Assembly: GCA_945910005.1 (NCBI GenBank)
Contig: OX246740.1
Coordinates: 54,342,638-54,406,637 of the forward strand
Direction: 5' to 3'
Source of the DNA: Isoperla grammatica
Taxonomy: Eukaryota; Arthropoda; Insecta; Plecoptera; Perlodidae
Length of the DNA: 64,000 nucleotides
Part shown: piece by piece, positions 1 to 14,388 of the stretch
How positions within the stretch are numbered: the first letter of the stretch is position 1
How the letters are laid out: each line of letters starts with the position of its first letter
Made by a program: the position numbers and the translations under genes
The notes under the pieces: model-generated
The model's database searches: none
The model's input: only the letters and a program-made list of their open reading frames with translations
What the model was told of the DNA's origin: nothing

Positions 1-1686
1 CCGTCTCGAAGCGCATATTTTTATCTTACAAAGTTGGAAACTTTTTCGTTTACATTAAAAACTTACAAGTGTAGTAATGTGCCAAGTTGCGCCATGTGCT
101 CTTGAAGGTGAAACGAGAGCGGGACTCTATATAATGGCTCGGCTCAATCACAGTTCTCGCATTATCACCGGGGGAAATCAAGAAAAAGCCCTTCGGGTGG
201 GATTACCAGTGCCGGGAAAAAGACTCAGGACATCCGAACACCTGTCACTCACATTTCAACACCATCTATGAACTGTAGTAAATACTCTATCAGGCTACCG
301 GAAACGACTAACAAAATAAAGTATAATTCGACTTGTTGCTTTACGTTTTTATGCTATTCGCGACGATGAGGGGTGATGTACGAAAATGAAAGACGTTGAT
401 CAAAGTTGGAAGATAAACACATGTGAATGTTTAGTTCCAAGTTGACGATTCATCAATTAAACATTGTATGTAATTGAATCAAATCAATAGAGAAATTAAT
501 TAATTACATTGCATTCTCCTATGAATAACTGTTTTTTTTTTATTTTCACCAGATGCAATGAGGCACGTTAATGTACCAAAGCACAATGAACGTGTTTAAA
601 ATAAACTGTAACACACTTGTCATAATTACTGCAACCCGCCTCGCTTGTCGTACTTACCACTTCACATACGACACAGTCGGTACTTTATTGAATTTTCTAT
701 AATGCTGCGTTCGAAACTTCAATTTCAATAAGAGAGGTCTCCGGACGGTTACTATGATTGATATATTAAAACGGAAATCAACCGGAAAAGTACTTTTGAC
801 ATATTCAATATCCGTTCAGACGTGTGCATAGTTAACAATGCAACTCTAGCAGGCGTCAAATAAGTACAAGGATATGAGGTAGTGTGTATTGCAGCTGGAT
901 GGATACGTATTTCATATTCATATGCATGGACAACTTTTCTCTTACATGACAATTGAAAACACGATTTTTTGGGAGATTAAAAATAATACAAAATATACAC
1001 AAAAATCCAAAAAATGATGTTAGGTGAAACAAAAAGCAACTGCAAGAAGAATAAAGTCAAAAGTTAAGCGAAACGAAAGCAAACTAACTGGAATTGACGT
1101 TTGAAACAAAACACAACACAGTTACTGTTTCACTGGGTTTGTACATCGATGTGCGAGATTGTGATGGAGATCTCACATCTTACTAGTACGTGGTTGAATT
1201 TGTAATGGATAAACTATAGCTCAGCAAACGCGAAAGAAGATATACATTGTTAGATTACCTTTCCAAAGACATACTTGCTTCTGACTAAAACATGAAAATA
1301 ATCTAGAAGTATATCATATTCTTTCCATTTCCGTTCAAATAAATTTCAGAAACATATCTTTATGGTTTGAGTGCTCTGTAAGCATCATTTTAGTTATTCT
1401 CGTTCCAACGAATACGATCTTAGAACGAGAACATCATTGCCGGATGAAATGTTGATTTCTTTTTCTGAGCTGAACTTAAGATTGTGCACGACGTTGAAAA
1501 TTATATTTTTATTTTTAGAAAAAAAATTAGTTTTCCTCTCGAAATATTAAATATCACAATTACCTATAGTCTACATAGTTGTTTTAGTTCTAGCTATGCT
1601 TGTGACTGTTCACGTGCAATTCGGGTTTTATGGATTAGGAAGTGTTCAAATACATTGACAAGAAGTAGGCCTACATAAGAATAAAT

Positions 1687-1837
1687 AAGGTTGGAATTCA
1701 TAGTCGACCCCTACACCTAGGGGCACCCATTGTTGCTATGGATTTGTTTTGTTTATGGGAAATAATATGGAAACAACTGTTACCTTAGTAACAATGGGCG
1801 CCCCTAGGTGTAGGGGCCGACTATGAATTCCAACCTT
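1687..1837. mobile_element. Foldback MITE, about 150 bp
   Basis: Two arms of roughly 50 bp are near-perfect inverted copies: the left begins aaggttggaattcatagtcg and the right ends cgactatgaattccaacctt. Both contain ACACCTAGGGG or its complement, and they are separated by about 50 bp. No coding capacity and no clear target duplication; class unknown. Confidence 0.75.
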
Positions 1838-2504
1838 GTTATTAAGTTACCGTGAAAACTGATGAATCAACTTAAAAGTGTATCTTGTATTTCCTGTAGT
1901 TTAGCTCGAAGCCAACCAAGGCTTATAAATGATTATAATCATTCCAAATCAGCCCCTCAATGTGCAGAGCGTCTTCCACGTACCCCTCAAAGACAAATCC
2001 TCAGCGACAAACACGTGTCTTAGAACACAACACGACACACAAGTCGCCCCACACTCAACGCAACTACATCTACAACACGGCCATGTGTACAACACAAACA
2101 TCTCATCTAGTGGGATTGATGAATTCTCGGAAGGTGTTGTCCCCATCCCTTATTCCGAAAGTAAATAATCTGGTTGTGGAACTGTAATGAGTATTCTCAG
2201 AAGCTCTCAGAGCCAAGCACACAACATGGGAATCAAGCGTAATTTCATGTTTGTTTGCTCTCAGTAATAATAAAGCTACAGTTAATTGCTAGACGACCAG
2301 TCATTAATACATGGTTGCTTCTCCTGGGCATTTAGAGCGTTAAGAGACCTCTTTGACATTGTGGTAAATGGGGGTGGGGGATAAATACACTTTAATATTT
2401 ATTTCTGTGAATTCACCTCTACTAATTGGAGCTATATTAACTCTGTACCAGCCATGATTGTTAGCCACCACTTAAGTCAGCCGCCCTGCTGCTCCCTGAA
2501 GTTA

Positions 2505-2901
2505 AAGCGTGGTTCACAATTTAAATAACAGTTGCTTTAGTGAAGGTAGCAATAAGGTTTAAGCGAATTGGAACATACAATAACAATGCTGTGGTTCACA
2601 TCTGTCACACTGGATTGAAATTGGCATAAGAAATTAATCAATTCCATTTCTTATTTCAACTTCCCATGATGCACGTTATGACGAACCAATCAAAACGCAG
2701 AAGGTCAACTACGGAAATCAAAACAAGAACAGTGGCACCGGATATTTTGCTGTTATAGTCAATGATATAGTAAGTACAAAATTAGGGCGCTGCTTTGACT
2801 ACTGAAATAAGCAACTAGTCGTCGGTTGTGAACCAGTTGCTTGTTATTTCACTATTTCACTGTTTCTTATTGCAACTCTTATTTCAATTGTGAATCGGCC
2901 T
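2505..2901. mobile_element. Harbinger-like MITE, copy 1
   Basis: About 395 bp, homologous over its full length to 16404-16809. The ends AAGCGTGGTTCACAAT and ATTGTGAATCGGCC are imperfect inverted repeats. It is flanked by TTA on both sides, consistent with the 3-bp TWA duplications of PIF/Harbinger transposons. Non-autonomous. Confidence 0.7.
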
Positions 2902-3152
2902 TTACATCCCTCTGTTGCTGTAAGTCGCTACATCATAATTTACCGTGAACCTTGTTAGTTGGCACACGCCTACCTTAGGTGTGTAAGCTTGCTCTTGTTC
3001 TCATGGGTATTGTAATTTACAATAAAACATATTGTAACCTGAGAAGAGTATAACTTGTTACTGAAGTTTTCTCGCACACAGCAGATCATTTAAAGAATTA
3101 TAGTAGAGCCCAAAATCAGCAGGATTAACAGTCGCATATTATTTAATAAGTA

Positions 3153-3514
3153 TATATAGGGTGCATTCACGTATTGCGCATGGTGGCCACATTGGAGGCC
3201 ACAATGGCATGTTATTGGTAGTTCATTGTTACTATGATTCAGCCGGCGTTTGATGCAAATTCAACTGTTCTCTAACTTTGGTTTGCTATTATTACTTAAA
3301 ATCTTTTGTCTCGATTACTCTTTTAATCGTTTACAAAAGCATACAATAATCATTTTCGTACACTTTATCGGGGGATATACGTGTTCAAACTTGTCATATT
3401 TCCCGTAAACAATATTATTCGTTTTATTTTGACATCTAAATGAAACTTGAAATGGTACTATATAGGTGGCCTCCAATATGGCCGATGTGACGTCTCGTGA
3501 CTGGACGCTATATA
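3153..3514. mobile_element. Inverted-repeat element, about 360 bp
   Basis: The left end (tatatagggtgcattcacg, then ccacattggaggccac) and the right end (gtggcctccaatatggcc, then cgtgactggacgctatata) form an imperfect terminal inverted repeat. No ORF; family not identified. Confidence 0.55.
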
Positions 3515-3696
3515 TACGAGCTACGTCACGACCCCGATAACTTGTATCGTCATTACGAGAACAAAAGCCAAATACAAGAACGTTCTCGACCTAAAATTGA
3601 TAAACTTCAAATCATCCGTCTGCGCGGATTGTTGACCCGATATTGGCGACGCCAGCGCTCGCGGATTGTTGTAGTACTATATTGCAGAGATCTGAC

Positions 3697-4160
3697 TAGG
3701 CTAGGCTAGGCTAGGCTAGAATGCGTCAAGCTGCGTTTTTTTGAGCAGCCGGCTAGCTAGCTTTTGGCTGGCTACGTTTTTTCAAACAGCCCGGCTAGCT
3801 TTCTCTTAGCTGGCTAGGTTTTGTCAAGCTGCAGGCTGGCTAGCTTTGGTCTGGCTCGTTTTATCGAGCAGCCGGCTAGCTAGCTTCTGGCTGGCTACGT
3901 TTTTTCAAATAGCTGGCTAGCTTTTTTTTAGCTGGCTATGTTTTATCGAGCTGCAAGCTAGCTAGGTTTAGGCTACATTTTTGCGAGCTGCAGGCTAAGT
4001 TCGCTGGCTAAGATTTTCGAGTAGCTGGCTAGCTAGCTTTCGGCTGGCTACGTTTTCTCAAGCAGCTTGTTCTTAGCTGGCTGTGTTTCTAGGTTGTGGC
4101 TGGCTGCATTTTTGCGAGCTGGCTAAGATTTTTGAGTAGCTGGCTATGTTAGCTTTTGTT
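3697..4160. repeat. Degenerate GCTAGC minisatellite, block 1
   Basis: About ten diverged units of roughly 40 bp. Each combines a T-run following ACG or AGG with GAGCAGCCGGCTAGCTAGCTT-like and TGGCTGGCTACG-like segments (here described piecewise). The core GCTAGC is palindromic. A related block lies at 5285-5665. Confidence 0.7.
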
Positions 4161-5284
4161 TCCCAACATGTGTTCGTCCAGCAGCATTTGACGTGTTTCG
4201 TTTCCCTCAAAGGGACAATGGACCTTGTTTATTCACACTTTCAACGCAGATAATCTTATTGTACTCCCAATACCGCCTACCGCCTAATAGCCGCCTGGCA
4301 CAATAATTGACTGCAAGGTTGTCAGTGCAGGTTCGAAGGGTTCTTTTCACTGGTAACATCGTAAATTATTTTCATTCACAAAGCATTATTCAAGCATTCA
4401 AGTATTATTCACAAGACATTGTTGCTTGCTATTGGGGGTGAAAGAGATATTACGGAGAGAGCGAGGGAGATAGATTCGCATTCTTCGCCAAATACACATC
4501 TTGGTATAAAAAAAAAAAAAAAAACGCAGGAAGCGGTCGCAAGTGGTCAATTAGGGTGGCTTTTAAGTTTACAACCTACCGCTCAGGCCAATGTCGGCAA
4601 CAACCCGTCTTTTCATACTGGATGAACTACCGACGTCGAACATTGTATTGCAGGATCTAACCAAGATAATAGCGGGATGTATGTCAACCCTGGGGGAGGG
4701 GGGGTTTAGAGGCGTCTTGCGCTTTCTTGTTTTCTGTAATAAATATCATCTTTTCTTGTCATCTGCTTGACTTTAAGGAAACCCAAAATACTTACCTCCC
4801 CCTCCCCCTGCCAATCTAGCCGGCATAATCTTGTCAACAAGTAGCAGGGAGGACATATGGAAAAGTGCAGTCGCCACATTAGTACAGTAACTACAGACAG
4901 GCTATGCAGCTTACTACAACATCGTATTGACTTTTTAATTAGGATTTTCCAAAAAAATAAGTGGGCGAACGCGTCCGCCCTCCCCCCCCCTCCCCCCCCT
5001 CCCCCCCAGGAAAAATAGTAGGTGGCCGTGTCCACCCTGAAATTATAAGCACAGACTACCACTAGATTGTTACTTTACTCGTTATTAACTTTTTAAACAT
5101 ATAAAGCAAATATAAATAACTGATTGTTTCATCCATAGTAATCACTTCACTTAGCTTTTCAATCCACTAGTTATTCACTAGCTATTCATCACTTAGCTAT
5201 TCGCAACCTGTGAAATAAGCAGGTTTCATGTTTCGTTGCACCTCATTATTGTAATGCAAGGCTATGGTTCTAACATTTATGTTC

Positions 5285-5665
5285 TTTCTGCCCCGGCTAG
5301 CTTCCAGCTAGGCTAGGCTAGGCTAAGCTATGTTTTTCCCATATCAGCTAGCTTCAAGCTAGGCTAGGCTATGTTTTTTTCAACTCCGGCTATCTTCTGG
5401 CTGGGCTGGGCTATGTTCTTTGTAAGCCAGCTAGATTCCAGCTCGGCTGGGCTACGTTCGTTCTAAGCCCAGCTAGCTTCCGGCTCGGCTGGGCTACGTT
5501 CGTTTTAAGCTAGCTAGCTTCGAGCTCGGCTGGGCTATGTTCCTTGTAAGCCAGCTACCTTTTAGCTCGGCTACGTTTTTTTTTTTAAAGCTAACCGCGG
5601 CTAGGCTTGCAGCTGGGCTAGCTTTGCCAGTGACTGGCTAGGCTAGGCTTCGGCTATGTTCAGAA
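5285..5665. repeat. Degenerate GCTAGC minisatellite, block 2
   Basis: About eight units of roughly 45 bp built from CCAGCTAGCTTC, GGCTCGGCTGGGCTACG and a short T-rich spacer. Same vocabulary as 3697-4160, about 1.1 kb away, with the GGCTAGGCTAGG motif at the edge of both. Confidence 0.7.
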
Positions 5666-6348
5666 AACAAAACTAGTCGGATCCCTGCTATATTGTGACG
5701 TCACTTCTCTCACTCGGGACATAGGTCGTCGTAATTGCATTCCAGTGCACTCGCACGCAAGTGCCATTCATTCTTTTTGGTTCTTCAATGCGACGAGGAC
5801 ACAATACAAAAATCTTATGGTACAATAGTATAAGATCTAGATTTAGCAAATAAAGCGATAAAAGTGGAGGATTTTTGGAAAAATTGTTGTCTAGAATGAT
5901 GTTCCGCACACGGAAACGAACGAGCCCAAAGATACGAGACAAATTGCTTTACCGACCATCTATCAAGATTTCTTCCTAGATTTTATAACACGCCAACTTA
6001 ATTGGCTCATCAGATCTTTATAATCGAGAAGCATTATTGTGAACCAGATTGAACGTTTTTTGTAATTCTAATAAATCTAATAAGAAGTTAATTGCTTTAC
6101 GATCCATCTATGCGAGTACAGGAATTTAATTTAAATTCCAAACAGACGGACCATCAATTAAAAACAAACCGGGCGAACATGGAGATAAAATACACGATAC
6201 AGTATTTTGCCCTAGATACCAAAGAGCTTAAAAATCAAACAGAGAGACACGCATGACGTCATTCAAGGTCTTTTAAGGGTCCAACCGGCGTCTTTAACAG
6301 TTTTGAGCGAGTTGTGTGATATAGAACATGGACCCGGCACCTCCACCA

Positions 6349-6550
<202 letters not shown>

Positions 6551-6816
6551 CTTTATTTATCACATCACCAGATGGCAGGTACATTATTAGTCTACAGCAC
6601 CAAAGGTGATCCTCACCTCTTAGGTGCTGCAACCACACATTACAAAATATGACATTACAAAGATTTTACACATTACAAAGATAATTACATTTTAAAAAGA
6701 TTTTACATATCACAAAGATTATTATATTACACATAAATCAAATATAGTTGAATTCATGACACCGCGTGGCCCTGCGGTGCGACGCGGTACGAACCCGGGC
6801 CAACCCAAAACACCAA

Positions 6817-6957
<141 letters not shown>

Positions 6958-8170
6958 TTATACAATTATTTCAACGGCAATTGGTAGATCACAATAATAT
7001 CCCAAGAAAAATTAACGGCACTCAACTTTACCCTTAAATAAGTTATACTACAATGTTCAAAATAAATACAAATCTTGGACAGCACATTTCCTCAGTTATT
7101 ATTGCGTTCAACATTCAGGTTACGTGAATATTATAAGTGAGCAAGATGAAAGAAGGGTCAAGGTTCATATCTGTTAATGCTCTTGGACACCTTTATGAAT
7201 GCAATAAAACTTGGAAAAGCGTCAGTTTATGGCAAACGGATTTAGAATCTAGAGCTTACCTCTACCTACATTAAGGTTGGGTTATGATTTGTATATAACG
7301 GAAGCTATATCCGAGATTTATGTCGAAAGAAAACCATACCCGTTCTCATTTTTCAATTCTTGAATCTTTACCCAACGATATAACGCGCCTTTCCGTAGCC
7401 ATTCAACCATGCCCGAGAAATATAGCTCACCCACTTTATGCAAATTACAGATCCGAAGTTACTCTTTTCAGATGGTGGAAAAGTTTGAGAGATCTAAGAG
7501 TTGTTCTTACGTAGCTTAATAAAGTGAATGAACGTAACAGAAAGCATTCAATATAGTTTCTTCTTGTTTAAAACTTCAGATAACTCGGATAATTTGTTTG
7601 TCCTTGTTGTTTTACACATGGATGACCTTCAGTTTCAAGGCAAACTTCTGTAAAAGAAACTAAACTAACAAATGTGTTGCCGTTTTTATATCCACAACTA
7701 AATGATTTCCATTGGGAAATATCGAACAAGGTCGTAGCTTTTTCCGTTGCTACAGCAACGTCAAACTTCACATTGATTGATTAAAGGCAATTTTTACAGA
7801 TTGGATCTCCTCCGAGTTGAAAATGGAATTAACGCTCAGGTTCCAGGATAAATACACTCTACATGGATACATCAAGGATAGTGAAAACAGAAACCTTCTT
7901 AATCAACGCGGTCTATATCAAATTTAATAAGAAATATAAAATAACGTCAGACATCCAACGGTTGTGAAAGATAAGGATCTGACAGGAATGAAACTGTTAC
8001 GGTTTTACCATTTTATAACAAATATCTATTCATAAGGACGATACATTACATACTATGTATAAATCACAGCCGCGTATGCATCATGTTGGCTGCGTGGTTC
8101 AAATTCTTCCCCGTTAAGCCCCAACCACAATTGTCGCTATCGGTATCGCAATCGCAATCCGAAAATCCCG

Positions 8171-8448
8171 TCCTAGTAACGAAGCACTCAATAAATTCAA
8201 AATGGTTCTGAATCGGCCTTGTTGATTCTTGCATTTGTCCGCAAGTGTTCGCACTGTCTAATCACTGATTCATATGTTTCGTATTTGAAATATCGATCTT
8301 TGATTGGTAATCGCTCACTCGTCGATGTTGTTCGAAGCCTACAGGGTTGGTTAAGTCGCTTCAATTAAAGTCCCCCACTGAAAATCAGTTTCGTTACTGA
8401 GTGGGTAGACTCTAAATGTGAATTAATTTTTTATTTTATTTATTTTTA
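8171..8448 (+). mobile_element. SINE-like repeat, copy A
   Basis: Shares with four other copies the block ctgaatcggccttgttgatt, TGTTCGCACTGT, ATCACTGATTCATATG, ATCGCTCACTCGTCGATG, the segment AAAGTCCCCCACTG and the 3' end GGGTAGACTCTAAATGTG, followed by an ATTTATTTTATTT-type tail. The tRNA-like head is missing here. Confidence 0.75.
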
Positions 8449-8550
8449 GTTATTATGCCACTGTTCACAATAAAATCGTAATATCTTAATTATTTAGCAT
8501 AATAAAATGTACGATTGCGACCCCCATCCTGATTCCGATCACGATGCCGA

Positions 8551-9262
8551 CAATAGGGAAGTCTCACGCATTTTTTTTATTTGCTTACTGGTTACCTCAA
8601 GTTAAAATAAACGGGAATTAATTGGTTTCGGCTCGAAAGGTGCATTAACATCGCTTTAACAGCAAGTCAAAGATACTGCTGTCAAAACACGCTCAGAAAC
8701 GGACCTGCGCCATCTTGCTCGTGATTTCAAGGTTCTGACGTCATATGTCAGTAAACAGTAATTTTATATCATACAAATAGTACTGAAATCCCACCCTTTA
8801 GTAGATTATTGCTCTCATAAGACTCTAACAGAACCAATGTTTATTTATAGTTAGTAAATGAACACTTCTCAACATTAATTAACAACAATATGTTAAATAA
8901 TTGCATTATTTTAAACACGTTTTGGTAAATACTGTATCAAAATGTATTTTCTGAAGAAAACAGTGGTATAAAAGACATTGTTGTAAAGTCACTGCATCCT
9001 AGATATTGTAAAATCTCCAACTTAAAATCGTTGATATTATTAAGAATACTTCAAGGAGGCAGTTGTTTACATGACATATGACGTCAAGAGCCGTTTTTCA
9101 ATTACGAAACAAGAAGTTCCAAATTTCAAACTTAAAATGCTAATAGAATTGGAAATATACGCTTCTCAGATATAAAAATTATACTACCCGTACTTTTAGA
9201 TAATGATCTTCCATTTTTAGGTACTTTGAGGAATATTTATTTTTGATGAGACTTCCCTATTG
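8551..9262. mobile_element. Inverted-repeat element, about 710 bp
   Basis: Begins CAATAGGGAAGTCTCA and ends TGAGACTTCCCTATTG. A second inverted pair lies further in (TGACGTCATATGTCA near 8737 and TGACATATGACGTCA near 9071), each next to a GTTTAC-like block. No ORF; non-autonomous DNA element of unknown class. Confidence 0.65.
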
Positions 9263-10880
9263 TAATTGGGGCTTTAGTGTAAGCACGTTGGTAACTTATG
9301 TCTACACATTAATGTCACTAAATAAACATCCATAACCAACATACGGTTATATATGTCGAGGCTCTCGGGACATTAAAACGAACATAACAAATCGAACACA
9401 TTCATCAAACGAGGTAATTAAGGCATTAGTGTACGACCAAGACTGTAACAAGAACGTATACACGCAATTAAAACGAGTATGACTTACAGGAACGCATCAG
9501 TCTTGCTAATACTTGAAGCAAGAAGCGACTGAAAGGCTCATCACAAACCTCGACCATTTTATAAACAGTGTGGTGGTGTTTTCAGCTACTTCATATTGAA
9601 GTCAAGCTTCAAGAGTACGAAGAACGAACACGATTTTGCTAATGAGAATATCATATAATAGCACAGGCATGGTCGGTTTCGTCGCCGTGTAGATTTTTTT
9701 CGAGTTTAGGTATAGGCTACCCTTGTCGTTTGTGTGCCCGCCCAAGAGTTTTGTGGCCCTCGATGACGCTTCGATGAACGTACAATATGAGCGACTACGC
9801 ATCCAATGGCTTCCACACCGCTAACTCTCTCCTATACCAATCATAAGGCCGTTGCACGTTCATCTTGAATTGAGGCGCTCTGAGTTTCAACAGTGGAAGG
9901 ACCGAAATATTTTGTAAGCGGTACAAAATGTACACATGGTAAATAAATAAACTCTTGTACTTTCTTGTCATTTGACGATTTTATCTTCAAGTATTAACCA
10001 CTCATCTTCTTAATAAGTACAGTTATACCATAATAACATATGGTTATTCATAAAAACATAAATATTATGATCATTCATCAACGTTGACAATACAAGTAAT
10101 TATATTGTGTTTCATAATGGTATGAAAACGAAGTGTAGGAAAATAATTGAGTTAACGTGTATCTAGAATTGTTTACAAGCTAAACAACGAAAGTTTGAGG
10201 ATGGACATATAACTTAAGTTATAACTTAAGCCCAATTTAGATGGTTTAAGTTTTCTTGGACTCAAGAACAAAACAGCATTAAAACATACGTGGATAATAG
10301 AATACAACAATGCTCCACTTTTTGATTCGTTTTAGTCTTTGAATTCAAGTTGACTTGAACGGAACATTAAACAGCTTTAAAACATACGTGAGTTCACTAG
10401 AAAAAGCTCAATTTATCGATAACCACCGTTTCTAAACCATAAGACGCGCACACTAAATATGATGACCTAACGACTATACTGCAGATAATAATAAAACGAG
10501 TTGCGGAGGTTTATCTAGAATCTCATAAAAAGTAAACAAGCGATGTTTGCAGTCGAAGGGTTTACGTTATGGATGGTCCTTGAATGTTGACCCGTATTCG
10601 GAAGACTCCGTGAGTGTTCGTGTCGGCAATGTTTTGAATTACTAAAAACACATCTCCATAGCGTGCATAAACCAAGACCATGTGTACCGACGCGAGACGG
10701 GTGGCGCGCTGACGTCGACGACACTCAAGTGGGACGACGCTTGCTCGGCAGGTATCGCGTCAACGAGCGCAGAGACAACGGCGACGTCATAAGAGTTCTC
10801 TACTGCCATGTACATTTCGTGTAGATGTAATTGTAGAAGAGAAACATTTTCTAGCGTGTAGTACTAATCTGCTTATACTA

Positions 10881-11228
10881 TAAATAAATAAATAAATAAA
10901 TTCACATTTAGAGTCTACCCACTCAGTAACTAAACTGATTTGCAGTGGGGGACTTTAATTTAAAGTGACTGAACCAACCCTGTAGGCTTCGAACACCATC
11001 GACGAGTGAGCGATAACCAATCAAAGATCGATGTTTCAAATACGAAACATATGAATCAGTGATTGGACAATGCGAACACCTGCAGACAAATGCCAAAATC
11101 AACAAGGCCGATTCAGAACAACTTTGAATTTATTGGGTGCTTCGTTGCTAGGACGGCTCCAAAGTAACCGTTTACTTATTCCTAAGCCAAGAAGTTATGG
11201 AATTGAATCCACATTAGAAGTTAGAAAC
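10881..11228 (-). mobile_element. SINE-like repeat, copy B
   Basis: Reverse-orientation copy of the family at 8171. It starts with the AAATAAATAAAT tail and runs through the body to the region just inside the tRNA-like head (TCCTAGCAACGAAGCACC on the minus strand). The head itself is absent. Confidence 0.75.
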
Positions 11229-11239
11229 ATAAATCTGTA

Positions 11240-11400
11240 TACTTCTCAAGCCACAGAGAGTGAGTGAGACATTCGTCAACCAAATGTCAGTATTCGAAAA
11301 AGCCACCCTCTGATTGGCTCCACCGACTTATCTATGACGTCAGTATTCACACGGTTGTTGTGTATAACCAATATTACCCCACGTGCCCTTATAACTACCA
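11240..11400. mobile_element. Short repeat related to 41146-41310
   Basis: Shares CCAAATGTCAGTATT, GATTGGCTCC, ACTTAT and TATTCACACGGTTG with the element at 41146-41310. Part of the same core (AATGTCAGTA, CGCTGATTGGCT) also occurs at about 14277-14320, shortly before the first recognised opsin exon. Boundaries are approximate. Confidence 0.5.
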
Positions 11401-13533
11401 CCTCTCAGTTTCAGTGCCACAGTTTCAAACTTCCCCTCGAGGGCCAGATTAAAACAGTCCACGTACACCGAGGGTTGTTTCAGCAGTGGAACGATCCTAC
11501 CCTGCGTCAAACAACGACAACGCCACACGAGGGATGAAGCTGCGGCGCAATCAATGATTTAATAGCGCACACATCTCACGACTGACGGAGCAAAGTGCTC
11601 TCATGTATACATTATAATACTAGGAAAACGCTGTTTGACGCGTTGATAAGCGAGCGCGTCCATATCTACGTTCTGGCGAAAAGATCTCAAAGCTAATAAA
11701 AACAACAATTAACAACAATTCAAGAATGTGCATTTCAAAATTTTTTCTAATTGCCATAGCTATTATACTTCCCGATATTGTTGAATGCAGTGCAATTTGC
11801 GTTGCCAAGAATTTTCGTTGTCATTCTGTCTAGTGTTTTCGTGGCGGTCCGCCACCGTTACTAACAGTTGTTATTGAGTGTAACTTTGTAACTTTTCGAA
11901 CGATTTTGCCTCAAAACTATACACCTTCAATCCACATCGAGGCTTGTGGATGGTCCAAATTTCAAGTTGATCGGACTTTCCATTCGACCACTATCGACAC
12001 ATAAAAACAAAACAAAAAACAAACAGAATGAAGGTCCATAAGAGTCTAGTAAAAAACAAAAAAAAAACAGAACGAAGTGCCATAAGAGTCTCTTGGAGAG
12101 GCTCGCTTCGCTCGCTTAATTAGCGTTGCTGCAACCGTCCACGTCTTCTCTTTGCAACACATTTGTCCGGACGGAAGAATTGACTCTGTCCGCGGATTGT
12201 CTGGAATTTGTAAAAAAAAAAAAAAAAAAAAAAAATCGCTTCTACTCAATATTAATGAAATTCTAGTACAGACGTGTAACAGCATTATTCTTTTTTTTTC
12301 ACAATTGTTGGCAGCAGCGAGCCACGATCAGAACTACCGAACTGGACATATCTATATTGGAGATGTTTCTGATCCATTCATCTGTATCACTGGCCAACGT
12401 TCCGCGATGTTTGCACGCATGATGTTGGTAGGCAACTGTGTGGAAGTAGTCAACAGACGGAATGCAATAACACAATGTGGTAAACCATTGGCAACTAGGC
12501 GCATATTTCTGTGAGCAAATACCATATTCCAACAATATATAATATACAGTGATATCCACGGTTGAAAAAATACAATGCCTCCCCATCCCCCGAAAAACTT
12601 ACGAGGGTGGGTCCAGAATGTGTTGGTAGCTAGTGGTGAAATAAGCAAATGATGCTGATACGAAATAAATATGCATGCGTATTGACAATTACCCCGATGT
12701 TGTTAAACCTGATTCTTCCGCTTGAAGTTGTAAATATCAAAAACCTAGAGAAAGTGTGAAAAATCCTTTATTCCCACAAGCACCTGAAAACAAAAAACCT
12801 GTTATCGTTTCTTTTGCTTGTACTCCCAAAGGCCGCAACTATTACAAGCTACAAACAACGACAATGAAAACCTTGTAAATATTATCTCTTCATGCATCAT
12901 CTTCAAAAGCATTCACATTTTTTTAGTGGTAGTTCTTTTGTAACGTTTTACAGATTTCCGTGAAATATAATTTGCTTTCACAAAGCTTAAATACGCAAAG
13001 GATTTTAAACAATTACCCTATCTGGTTTGTCGGAAAAGGTTTTGACAATTAAGACAACGCTATATAAAAACACATTATGGTTTCATCAAATACGCAAAAT
13101 ATTTTTTTACACTATTCTTGGAAACAGAAATTTAATAACTGGGATTCTAAACTACTGCTTTGCTCGTGTAAAATAATAAACATTTAGCTCTCGAGTTCGG
13201 AACTCATAAAGTAATCGTTTTGTTCATTGGAATATAACATTTGAGTAGCGATGAGTTACCTAGATGATCAGTAGGCCTACTGGCGCTGAACGATTAGTGG
13301 ATTAATATGACGACAACAAGGAACAAATTACACAATCCGCGAAGTAGAAGTAAAGTTACTATTCAAAAATTGATTAACAATTCAACTAGCAAGTAAAGTA
13401 AGCGAGTTGTGCTAATTTGTACAATGTACCGTAATACGAGCGTTAACCAGGGAAGCCGAGACTGTATACGGTCTCAATTCAGTACATGTTTATCACAGTA
13501 TTTCAGTCCGTATCTAGTTTTATACCGTCCAAC

Positions 13534-13630
13534 GAAAACTTCACAGCTGTTCTACAACAAACTCACCCTCTATAATAAAACTTCACAGCTGTTCTACAAC
13601 AAACTCACCCTCTATAATAAAACTTTACAA
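13534..13630. repeat. 46-bp tandem repeat, about 2 copies
   Basis: AAAACTTCACAGCTG through CACCCTCTATAAT is repeated exactly, followed by the start of a third copy. Confidence 0.85.
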
Positions 13631-14388
13631 ACATACCGAGAAATACAAAAAATAAAAACAAACAAATAAGACACAACTATATAGTATCGGGTACCGAAGA
13701 AACCTCACCACTATAACAACCAATAGCAACAAAGTATCGACGTGCGATGTTGAAGTGCCCAATAATGACGTCACGCCATACCCATGTAGACTACACAGCC
13801 CACTTACACAACTCTCCACTTCTAGAACCACTTCACAACAATTGCATTATTATATCGAGGGAATATCGACACCAAACATCAAAGCAAGGCGGGCATTGAC
13901 GGGTTCAGTTATTCATAGAATTCTCTTGTACCTGAGAATATCCCATCTAGAAGGAGTTAGATTATCATAAGGTTGTCTTTGATAGCTTCGTTATAATATA
14001 CGGAAATAGAACAGAAAATCATGGCTTCCTTATTCCCTTCAATTTGTCAAGAGTTTCAGCAGAAATACATGGTGTGAAACTAGACTCAACTTATAAGGAT
14101 ATTCAAGGAAGAAGAGAGGGTTGAATAGAATATACAACAGGGCAAGTAGGTCGTCTTGAAAATATTCAAGTGTGGGATTATTATAATATGGGACCTTGCA
14201 TTGTATACGACTCTAGGTTTCTCGTTTAGAAGGCTATTGATGCTGACGTCATATATGATTGAGGTATTATTGGCCAATGAAATGTCAGTACATGAATACG
14301 TCACCCGCTGATTGGCTAACAATCACAAGCATTCAAGATACACATATCTGGCCACCACTAAGACTGTTTTCTGTCCTCTGTGCTGCAG

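Noticed and set aside
12152..12514. ORF containing MLVGNCVEVVNRR as a candidate opsin TM1 exon
   Set aside because: The G-N motif is not within a hydrophobic helix-length segment and no phase-0 donor follows.
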